A stretch of DNA of 8,978 nucleotides from an uncultured bacterium. GTDB taxonomy: Bacteria > Actinomycetota > Coriobacteriia > Coriobacteriales > Coriobacteriaceae. Shown piece after piece: positions 1 to 6,515 of the stretch. Location: assembly GCA_905215195.1 (NCBI GenBank), contig CAJMPF010000058.1, positions 1 to 8,978 of the forward strand. The letters are read 5' to 3'. Numbering within the stretch: position 1 is the stretch's first letter; each line of letters begins with the position of its first letter. Under the pieces are notes generated by a model. That model ran no database searches and was not told the origin of the DNA. It saw only the letters and a program-made list of their open reading frames with translations. A program made the translations under genes and the position numbers.

Positions 1-888
1 GACATCATCATCGCCGGCACCTCCGTGGGCCGTGTCCGCACCATGCTGGATTACCGGGGCAACCGTCTCACCGAGGCCGGTCCCTCCGACGCCGTCGAGA
101 TCTTGGGCCTGCAGTCCGTGCCCAACGCCGGCGACGAGTTCCGTGTGTTCGAGGACGAGCGCGAGGCTCGCGCTCTGGCCGATGAGCGCTCGCTCAAGGC
201 CCGTATCGAGGAGCAGAGCCGCGTGAAGCACGTCACGCTCGAGAACCTCTTCGAGACGATCGCCGACGCCGAGGTCAAGGAGCTCAACCTGATCATCAAG
301 GCCGACGTCCAGGGTTCCATCGAGGCCCTTCAGGACTCGCTCGACAAGATGGATCAGTCCGAGGTCCGCATCAACACGATCCACTCCGCCGTCGGTGCCA
401 TCAACGAGACCGACGTCGTCCTGGCCGACGCCTCCAACGCCATCATCATCGGCTTTGGCGTGCGTCCCGACGGCAAGGCCCGCTCCGCTGCCGAGCGCGA
501 GGGCGTCGAGATCCGTTGCTACGACGTTATCTACAAGTGCCTCGAGGAGCTCGACGCCGCCCGCATCGGCATGCTCAAGCCCACCGAGGTCGAGGTCTCC
601 ACGGGTACCGCGACCGTCCTGGACACCTTCAAGGTGCCCAAAGTCGGTATTGCCGCCGGTGTCCGCGTCGAGGAGGGCGAGATCGCCGCGACCGATTCCG
701 TGCGCCTGGTGCGTGACGGCATTGTGGTCTTCAACGGCAAGATCGCCTCAATGCGCCACTACAAGGACGAGGCCAAGAGCCTCAAGAGCGGTTCCGAGGG
801 CGGCATTGGCCTGGAGAACTTCCAGGACATCAAGCCCGGCGACCAGATCGAGGGTTACCGCATCGACCAGGTTGCCCGTACCGAGTAG
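1..888 (+). CDS. infB: Translation initiation factor IF-2, C-terminal part (5' end outside window)
   Basis: The open frame enters from the left edge (GAC ATC ATC ATC...) and ends at TAG 886-888, leaving 295 codons of the C-terminal half. IF2 is the GTPase that brings fMet-tRNA to the 30S subunit and promotes subunit joining. The visible part starts in the end of domain II (AGTSVGRVRTMLDYRG, then VEILGLQSVPNAGDEF). It then passes through the linker helix and domain III (LNLIIKADVQGSIEAL; SNAIIIGFGVRPDGKAR). It ends in the C2 beta-barrel (FKVPKVGIAAGVRVEEGEI; IGLENFQDIKPGDQIEGY). The GTPase domain lies outside the window. An internal ATG at 43 and GTG codons near the edge are not starts, because the homology runs to base 1. 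One oddity is that the usual Glu-Cys-Gly of the C2 domain reads Glu-Gly-Gly here (Gly codon 799-801). The stop is 11 bases from rbfA, the standard infB-rbfA order. Confidence 0.97.
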   Translation, partial: DIIIAGTSVGRVRTMLDYRGNRLTEAGPSDAVEILGLQSVPNAGDEFRVFEDEREARALADERSLKARIEEQSRVKHVTLENLFETIADAEVKELNLIIKADVQGSIEALQDSLDKMDQSEVRINTIHSAVGAINETDVVLADASNAIIIGFGVRPDGKARSAAEREGVEIRCYDVIYKCLEELDAARIGMLKPTEVEVSTGTATVLDTFKVPKVGIAAGVRVEEGEIAATDSVRLVRDGIVVFNGKIASMRHYKDEAKSLKSGSEGGIGLENFQDIKPGDQIEGYRIDQVARTE

Positions 889-899
889 GGGGTAGCGCT

Positions 900-1310
900 A
901 TGAAGCAAACGCAGGCAACCCGCCGTTTGGGCGAGCAGCTCCGCGAGAAGCTCGGTTATATCCTGCTCTTTGAGGTTTCCGATCCGCGTCTCGACCTGGT
1001 CACCCTGACCGCGGTCGAGGTCGCGGTGGACCGTTCGTTCGCGCGCGTGTACGTGTCGTGCGATGCGAGCCGCTACGATGAGGTCATGGAGGCACTCGCC
1101 AGCGCCAAGGGCCGTATTCGCAGTCTGTTGGCTCGCTCGCTCGATTGGCGCGTCACGCCCGAACTCGATTTTCGCATCGATCGCTCGACCGATGAGGCCG
1201 AGCGCATCACGCGTGCGCTGGAGAACGTTCCGGCCACGCTTGCGATCGAAAAGGACGAGGACGGCTACCCAATTGTGGATGCCGCCCAGGAGGCAGCTTT
1301 AGATGACTAA
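900..1310 (+). CDS. rbfA: 30S ribosome-binding factor RbfA
   Basis: This 136-residue protein matches RbfA, the small KH-fold factor that binds the 30S subunit and assists late maturation of 16S rRNA. The visible signature is an N-terminal helix (RRLGEQLREKLGYIL), followed by SDPRLDLVTLTAVEVAVDRSF, then ARVYVS. The C-terminal part carries WRVTPELDFRIDRSTDEAERI, the family's TPEL-F-D-S pattern. Length is at the upper end of the usual 115-135 residues, with a short acidic tail. ATG 900 is chosen because AGGGGGT at 887-893, overlapping the infB stop, sits 6 bases upstream. The end overlaps the next gene by 8 bases, and a perfect AGGAGG for that gene lies inside rbfA at 1288-1293, which suggests translational coupling. 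Confidence 0.96.
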   Translation: MKQTQATRRLGEQLREKLGYILLFEVSDPRLDLVTLTAVEVAVDRSFARVYVSCDASRYDEVMEALASAKGRIRSLLARSLDWRVTPELDFRIDRSTDEAERITRALENVPATLAIEKDEDGYPIVDAAQEAALDD

Positions 1311-2346
1311 TTCCGCCGATCTCGCCTCGTGTGAGTCTGCAGATATTAAACGACGCATCCTCGAACTCATCGAGGATGCGTCCTCCATTGCGATCTCGGG
1401 TCACACCTCTCCCGACGGCGATGCCTTGGGCTCCGTGTTGGGCCTGGGCCTTTCGCTTATGAAGGTGTTCCCCGACAAGGACATCGCCCTGCTGCTGGCA
1501 GACGACGATCCCGTTCCGCGCATCTATCGTTTTATGGAGGGCGCCGATCTGCTGGTGCCGGCATCTGCCTACACCGGCAACCCGGACCTGTTCATTTCGG
1601 TAGACGTGCCGGTCGTCGAGCGCCTCAATAATTCCGCCGAGGTGCTGCGTCGTTCGGCCCACGTGGCGTGCTTTGACCATCACCCGGCGCGCGAGGAGTT
1701 TGCCGAGGTCAGCCTTAGGTGCGTCAATGCCGCTGCTTGCGCCATGATCATCGACCGCTTTTTGGCCGATTGCGGTATTACCGCAAGCGATAGCATCGCT
1801 ACCTGCCTGCTGTGCGGCCTGGTCACCGACACCGGTCGTTTTCAGTATCAGAACGCCGACGCTGCAGCGTTTCATGCCGCCTCGCGTCTGGTGGCGCACG
1901 GTGCCGATCCGGCGCGCGTCGCGCTCGAGGTATACCAGAGCATGCGTGTCGAGTTCTTGCACCTTAAGTCCATCGTCATGGGTCGTATCAAGACGGTCGC
2001 GCACGGGCGCGTGGCGTATAGCTATGCGTACGAGAGCGACCTTAAGGACTGCGGCGTCACCTCTGATGAGTGCGACGGCCTGGTCGATGTGGTGCGCTCG
2101 GTGATGGGTGTCGAGGTCTGCCTGTTCCTTAAGGGTATCGAGGGCGATACCAAGGTGCGCGGTAACCTGCGCTCCAAGGGCGATCTTGATGTTTCCGAGA
2201 TTGCGGCCAACTTTGGCGGAGGTGGGCACCACGCTGCCGCCGGCTTTACCAACGCCGGAACGATTTCCGAGACGCTCACCGCGGCACTTCCCATGCTGGC
2301 CGAGCTGGTAGGGGAGGATCCCGCTTCGGTGACCGTCGAGCTCTAA
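1303..2346 (+). CDS. nrnA: DHH/DHHA1 phosphoesterase, NrnA-type nanoRNase / pAp phosphatase
   Basis: This 347-residue protein has the two-domain DHH-DHHA1 plan of NrnA. Family members degrade 2-5 nt RNAs from the end, and many also hydrolyse 3'-phosphoadenosine 5'-phosphate to AMP; some actinobacterial members act on cyclic dinucleotides. Manganese-ligand motifs are visible: H34-x3-D38-x-D40 (GHTSPDGDALGS), D101 (ISVDVPVVERL), the D125-H126-H127 triad (FDHHPAR) and D176 (LVTDTGRF). The C-terminal DHHA1 domain has the GGGGHHAAAGF substrate loop (G305-F315). ATG 1303 is supported by AGGAGG 1288-1293, 9 bases upstream. A DHH phosphoesterase between rbfA and truB is the common arrangement in many Gram-positive genomes. 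The family is certain; which substrate is preferred cannot be read from the sequence, so the symbol marks the closest characterised family. Confidence 0.9.
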   Translation: MTNSADLASCESADIKRRILELIEDASSIAISGHTSPDGDALGSVLGLGLSLMKVFPDKDIALLLADDDPVPRIYRFMEGADLLVPASAYTGNPDLFISVDVPVVERLNNSAEVLRRSAHVACFDHHPAREEFAEVSLRCVNAAACAMIIDRFLADCGITASDSIATCLLCGLVTDTGRFQYQNADAAAFHAASRLVAHGADPARVALEVYQSMRVEFLHLKSIVMGRIKTVAHGRVAYSYAYESDLKDCGVTSDECDGLVDVVRSVMGVEVCLFLKGIEGDTKVRGNLRSKGDLDVSEIAANFGGGGHHAAAGFTNAGTISETLTAALPMLAELVGEDPASVTVEL

Positions 2347-2361
2347 CTTTTTGGATGGTAC

Positions 2362-3294
2362 ATGGCTCGTCGTACACCTTCTCAACTTAATATGCTGCTC
2401 GCCGTCGATAAGCCGGTGGGCTGCACGTCCCATGACGTGGTTTCGCAATGCCGACGCGCCCTCCATGAGCGGCGCGTCGGCCATGCCGGAACGCTCGATC
2501 CCATGGCATCGGGTGTCATGGTGATGGGCGTGGGCCAGGCAACGCGTCTGCTGGGCATACTCACGCTCGATACCAAAAGCTACGTCGCCGACATCTCGTT
2601 TGGCGTCGAGACCAATACCGATGATGCGGAGGGCGAGGCCGTCCGCACGGTGCCCGTTGCCGCCGACTTGCGTGATCCTGCTTATGCCCGCGAGCGCCTG
2701 TGCGCCATGTTGGGCCCGCAGATGCAGGTGCCGCCGGCGTTTTCGGCCATTTCGGTCAACGGCGTTCGTGCCTATAAGTCTGCGCGCGAGGGCAATGCCG
2801 TGTCGCTACCTCCGCGTCCGATCGAGGTGTACTCCGCCGATTTGATTGCCGTGAGCGGCGAGGCCGATGCGTGCGTATGGACCGTGGCGTTTTCGGTGAG
2901 CAAGGGCACCTATATCCGTGCGCTCGCCCGCGACCTGGGTCGTGCCTGTGACAACGCGGCGCATATTTCCGCATTGCGCCGTACAGCCTCCGGCGTTGTT
3001 TCCATCGGAGCCTGCCATGCGGTCGAGGAACTTTCTGCCGAGTCCGCAGCCGGCTTTGCCCTGGATCCCATTGCGGCACTGGGCGCCACGCGCGTCGACT
3101 TGCCGGGTGATCTTGCCGACGATCTGCTGTGCGGACGTCGTATTCCTATTGAGCGCGCGCTTGGGGGCTTCGATGCGTCGAAGGCGCCGTTTGCGCTGGT
3201 GCTCGATGGCGGGCTCAAGGCGCTCGCCCGTATCGAGGGCGGTCGCTTTGTTATGGAGCATGTCTTTCCGCAGGCGATCGGCGGTGTTCGATGA
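2362..3294 (+). CDS. truB: tRNA pseudouridine(55) synthase TruB
   Basis: TruB converts U55 in the T-loop of tRNAs to pseudouridine. The protein has 310 residues, typical of the family. Motif I is seen at LAVDKPVGCTSHDVV (residues 13-27). The catalytic loop is GHAGTLDPMASG with Asp46 as catalytic aspartate (Asp48 in E. coli). The active-site tyrosine is Y74 in DTKSYVADISFG. The segment SKGTYIRALARDLG carries Y184 and R186, the residues that hold the flipped uridine. The last ~70 residues form the small PUA-like C-terminal domain. ATG 2362 is 15 bases after the nrnA stop. Its ribosome-binding site is weak (GGATGG 2352-2357), but the next in-frame ATG (2392) has none and would cut off the conserved start. 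The stop TGA overlaps the ribF ATG (ATGA), so ribF is probably translated by re-initiation. Confidence 0.96.
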   Translation: MARRTPSQLNMLLAVDKPVGCTSHDVVSQCRRALHERRVGHAGTLDPMASGVMVMGVGQATRLLGILTLDTKSYVADISFGVETNTDDAEGEAVRTVPVAADLRDPAYARERLCAMLGPQMQVPPAFSAISVNGVRAYKSAREGNAVSLPPRPIEVYSADLIAVSGEADACVWTVAFSVSKGTYIRALARDLGRACDNAAHISALRRTASGVVSIGACHAVEELSAESAAGFALDPIAALGATRVDLPGDLADDLLCGRRIPIERALGGFDASKAPFALVLDGGLKALARIEGGRFVMEHVFPQAIGGVR

Positions 3295-4298
3295 TGCTGG
3301 CCTCCCACGAGCTCGCGCGTATTTTTTTCGCGGGCGAGTCGGATGAGGCCCGCATCGTCGCCGCCGATGCATTTGATGATTGCGCTTGCCTAGGTGCCGC
3401 GTCGATCGCCATCGGCGTGTTCGACGGCGTGCATCGGGGGCATCGCGAACTGATCGACGCGGTCGTTCGCGATGCGCGTAACCACGGCTGCAAGGCGGTC
3501 GTGGTCACCTTCGATCCCGACCCGGACGTGGTGGTGAGCTCCTCGCCCGCTCAAAAACTGATGACGACGGCCGACCGTCTGCATGCTCTGGCTCTCACCG
3601 GGGTCGATGCGGTCGTGGCCGTTCCCTTTACGCCTGCGGTGGCGGCCCTTGACCACGTAGGCTTTCTTAAGCTGCTGTCGCGCGTCGTCGATATCCGCTC
3701 AATTCGCGTGGGTAGCGACTTTAGGTTGGGTCGCGGCGGCGCCTCGGGCGTTGCCGAGATGCAGACATGGGGAGCCGAGCACGGCGTTAACGTCTATGGC
3801 CACGAGCTGCTGTGCGTCGATGGGCAGACGATCTGTGCCACCCGTATTCGCCAGGAGCTCCGCCAGGGCCATGTTGAGCTTGCCGCCGAGCTGCTCGGCC
3901 GCCCGTACATGCTGCGCGGTATTGTTGCCGGCGGTCGTCACCAGGGCTCCGGCATGGGTTTTCCCACGGCAAACATCCAGGTGCCCGAGGGCATTCAGGT
4001 TCCTGCCGATGGCGTCTACGAGGGTCTGGTGCTGGTCGACGATACCGTTTGGCCCGCTGCCGTCAACGTGGGCCTGCCGCCGACGTATGCCGACGACGCC
4101 GCCTCGGCGCATCTCGAGGCCAACTTGATTGGGTATGCGGGCGACCTGTACGGCGCCTCGGTGTCGCTGGCGTTTACGCGTTGGCTGCGCCCGTCGCGCG
4201 TGTTCGATTCGCTGGGCGAGCTTATCGCGACCGTTGAGGGTAATATTGACGATATCCGCCATAACTTGGGTGAGCAGGGGGTGAGCATCCGTGATTAG
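3291..4298 (+). CDS. ribF: Bifunctional riboflavin kinase / FAD synthetase RibF
   Basis: RibF phosphorylates riboflavin to FMN and adenylylates FMN to FAD in the cytoplasm. The 335-residue protein shows both modules. The N-terminal adenylyltransferase has IGVFDGVHRGHRELID (G42, H48 and H51 of the nucleotide-binding motif), VVTFDPDP, IRVGSDFRLGRGGASG and the CATRIRQELRQG signature. The C-terminal kinase has LLGRPYMLRGIVAGG, GMGFPTANIQVP (P225-T226-A227-N228 for Mg-ATP), ADGVYEG, AVNVGLPPTY and HLEANLIGYAGDLYG, where E276 is the probable catalytic base. About 40 residues precede the first motif, a little longer than in many homologues. The start is ATG 3291 overlapping the truB stop; ATG 3294 directly after it is equally possible. 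No strong Shine-Dalgarno is visible, in line with coupling to truB. It overlaps dnaG by 8 bases. Confidence 0.95.
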   Translation: MMLASHELARIFFAGESDEARIVAADAFDDCACLGAASIAIGVFDGVHRGHRELIDAVVRDARNHGCKAVVVTFDPDPDVVVSSSPAQKLMTTADRLHALALTGVDAVVAVPFTPAVAALDHVGFLKLLSRVVDIRSIRVGSDFRLGRGGASGVAEMQTWGAEHGVNVYGHELLCVDGQTICATRIRQELRQGHVELAAELLGRPYMLRGIVAGGRHQGSGMGFPTANIQVPEGIQVPADGVYEGLVLVDDTVWPAAVNVGLPPTYADDAASAHLEANLIGYAGDLYGASVSLAFTRWLRPSRVFDSLGELIATVEGNIDDIRHNLGEQGVSIRD

Positions 4299-6405
4299 CG
4301 ATGAGGAAAAAGACCAGGTGCGCGCTGCGTCCGATCTGGTTGCCATCGTGCAGGAAACGGTTGAGCTCAAGCCCCGCGGCCATGAGTTTTGGGGTTGTTG
4401 CCCCTTCCATGGCGAAAAGACCCCGTCGTTTCACATTATCCCTGCTACGCAGGTGTGGCACTGCTTTGGCTGTGGCGAGGGCGGCGACGTCTTCACCTAC
4501 ATCATGAAGCGCGAGAACGTGTTCTTGCCTGTGTCGATTCGCTACCGAGCCGACCGTGCCGGCATTGAGCTGCACGATACCGGTGCCTATCGCGAGCGCG
4601 GCACCAAGCGCGCCCGCATCTATGACCTGTGCGCCGAGACCGCCCAGTTCTACCACACCATGCTTATGCGCGGTAAGGACAGCCGTCCGCGCGAGTACTT
4701 TGCCAGCCGCGGTATGGGCGGCGATGTCTGCCGCCGCTACTGCTTGGGCTTTGCGCCGGGTCGCAACGCGCTGGTGTCGCATCTGTCGCAGGCGGGCTTT
4801 ACCCCGCAGGAGATGATCGACGCCAACGTGGCCGTGAGCCGTGGACGCGGGCAACTTGCCGATCGTTTTTACGACCGCGTGATGTTCCCCATCTTTGATG
4901 AGCAGGGTCATAACATCGCCTTTGGCGGGCGTATTATGGGCGACGGACAGCCTAAGTACCTCAACACCGCCGAGACGAGCGTGTTCCATAAAAAGCGAAA
5001 CCTCTACGGCTTTAACTGGGCTAAGGAGTTTATCGTCGCGCAGGATACCGCCATCGTGGTGGAGGGATATACCGATTGCATCGCCTGCTGGGAGGCGGGG
5101 ATTAAAAACGTCGTCGCCACGCTGGGCACGGCGCTGACGGAACATCATGTAAAGACGCTCACCCGCTTTGCCAAACGCATTGTGTATATGTTCGATGGCG
5201 ACGCCGCCGGTCAAAAGGCCGCGCGCCGTGCGATTCAGTTTATCGAGCAGGATTCAATGGACCTGCGCTGCGTGGTGCTTCCCGACGGCAACGACCCCAT
5301 GGAGTTCATCACCGCGCATGGCGGCGAGGCGCTGCAGGCGCGTATCGACGCCGCCGAGCCCCTCATGGACTTTGTGTACCGCTCACTGCAGGAGTCGAGC
5401 GACATTACCACGCCGGGCGGTCGTGCCAAGGCGCTCGAGGATGCGCTGACGCTCATCTATCCGCTGCGCGATAGCTACATGATCGATACGTACTTTATCC
5501 AGATTGCCGACCTACTGGGGTTGGACTTGGAGACGGTGCGTTCGAGCTCGGGACGCGTGTTTCGCGATGTTGCCAAGCGCGAGGACGCCGAGCGTCGTCG
5601 CGAGCAGAACTACGAGCGCCAGCGGGCGCAGGCCGAGCGTGCAGGCAGCGCGGGCGGTCGGGCGTCTGGTTCGCAAGGGACGTCTCGCGGTGCCTGGGCG
5701 TCGGGGGCGACGCCGCCGGTGTCCACACCGGTCGAGGAAGAGCCGTATGACTATGTGCCGCTTGAGGCCTACGGGGCCGCGCCGGTCGAGGCCGTCGACG
5801 ATATGCCGCCGATCGATGTGCCGGTTGGCATGGATGGCGCGGCGCCGGTTGCCGACACAGCGGGCGCGTCTGCGGCACCGACGATGCCGATCGTGCTGAC
5901 CGACCTGGAACGAAAGTCTTTGGCGGGGGAGCGCGAGCTGCTGACGATGCTCACGAGCTACCCCGATCTGTTCCGCACGTATGCCGACCGCATCTGCTCG
6001 ATCGAGTGGGTGGATCCGCGCCACGAGTCCATCGCGTGGGCCGTGCTCGCGACGCCGCCGGGCACCGACCCCACGGCGTGCATGGATGCGGCGCGCGCGG
6101 TGTGTCCCGAGGCAGCGTCGCTTGTCAGCGCCGGGCGCATTTCGTCGACGAGTAAGCACCCCACCGAGACGAACATCGTGTTTATGCTCGACACCCTCGA
6201 GCTCTACACCATCAAGCGCCGCATGCGCGCCGCACAGGCCAAGCTACGTCAGGACCGGTCTCTCGACGACGAGGCGCGCCGTGTGCTGACGATGCAAGCG
6301 ATGCAAGATTCTCAGCGCCAGCGCGAGCTCCAAAAGTCGATCGGCGGCGTGGCAGACCCGTTCCGTTTGATCGGTTTGGAGACAGCGGGCGCCGATCAGG
6401 CCTAG
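4291..6405 (+). CDS. dnaG: DNA primase DnaG
   Basis: DnaG makes the RNA primers for the replication fork. Its CHC2 zinc finger has ligands C37, H40, C58 and C61 (CCPFHGEKTPSF ... WHCFGCGEGGDVF). The central RNA polymerase domain holds a TOPRIM fold with E258 (IVVEGYTDC) and D302/D304 (VYMFDGDAAG), the metal-binding acidic residues, plus FGGRIM and PKYLNTAET before it. A charged helical stretch (about residues 425-448) is followed by a Gly/Ala/Pro-rich linker to about residue 535. The C-terminal part (540-704), with LERKSLAGERELLTML, is the probable helicase-binding domain. At 704 residues it is about 100 longer than typical primases, mostly because of the linker. The start is GTG 4291, with AGGGGGTGA at 4276-4284 six bases upstream, inside ribF. 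No terminator is seen behind it, so read-through into rpoD is likely. Confidence 0.96.
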   Translation: MISDEEKDQVRAASDLVAIVQETVELKPRGHEFWGCCPFHGEKTPSFHIIPATQVWHCFGCGEGGDVFTYIMKRENVFLPVSIRYRADRAGIELHDTGAYRERGTKRARIYDLCAETAQFYHTMLMRGKDSRPREYFASRGMGGDVCRRYCLGFAPGRNALVSHLSQAGFTPQEMIDANVAVSRGRGQLADRFYDRVMFPIFDEQGHNIAFGGRIMGDGQPKYLNTAETSVFHKKRNLYGFNWAKEFIVAQDTAIVVEGYTDCIACWEAGIKNVVATLGTALTEHHVKTLTRFAKRIVYMFDGDAAGQKAARRAIQFIEQDSMDLRCVVLPDGNDPMEFITAHGGEALQARIDAAEPLMDFVYRSLQESSDITTPGGRAKALEDALTLIYPLRDSYMIDTYFIQIADLLGLDLETVRSSSGRVFRDVAKREDAERRREQNYERQRAQAERAGSAGGRASGSQGTSRGAWASGATPPVSTPVEEEPYDYVPLEAYGAAPVEAVDDMPPIDVPVGMDGAAPVADTAGASAAPTMPIVLTDLERKSLAGERELLTMLTSYPDLFRTYADRICSIEWVDPRHESIAWAVLATPPGTDPTACMDAARAVCPEAASLVSAGRISSTSKHPTETNIVFMLDTLELYTIKRRMRAAQAKLRQDRSLDDEARRVLTMQAMQDSQRQRELQKSIGGVADPFRLIGLETAGADQA

Positions 6406-6427
6406 ATGTTGTGGTCAACCAGCGTAT

Positions 6428-6483
6428 TTGCGCCTATATCCAGTCTGAATTTTGGGTATAGACGTCAATGTGTGTGCTAAAGT
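6428..6483 (+). promoter_or_regulatory. Possible internal promoter of rpoD (extended -10)
   Basis: In the 110-base gap between dnaG and rpoD, TGC-TAAAGT (6475-6483) resembles an extended -10 element (TGn plus 4 of 6 bases of TATAAT). It lies about 30 bases before the GTG start. No good -35 box sits at 16-18 bases: TTGGGT (6452-6457) is 20 bases away and TTGCGC (6428-6433) is further still. A second weak -10 candidate is TATAGA at 6457-6462. The stretch is more AT-rich than its surroundings, as promoters in this genome would be. An internal promoter would let rpoD be expressed apart from the upstream block, as is known for rpoD in other bacteria. The exact site is uncertain. Confidence 0.35.
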
Positions 6484-6515
6484 AATGAGTCCTGTGGACT
6501 ATGAAGGGAGAATCT

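Noticed and set aside
1597..1623. Apparent loss of the Ser-Asp that often follows the Asp of motif III in NrnA proteins (here Asp-Val-Pro-Val)
   Set aside because: The metal-binding Asp101 and the following Glu-Arg-Leu are kept, and the residues between are variable in the family, so this is not evidence of lost activity.
1207..2484. Long open frame of 425 codons on the minus strand opposite the DHH phosphoesterase gene
   Set aside because: It is antisense to a well-supported gene, spans parts of three genes, has no recognisable motif, and is the usual product of GC-rich codon use leaving few stops on the opposite strand.
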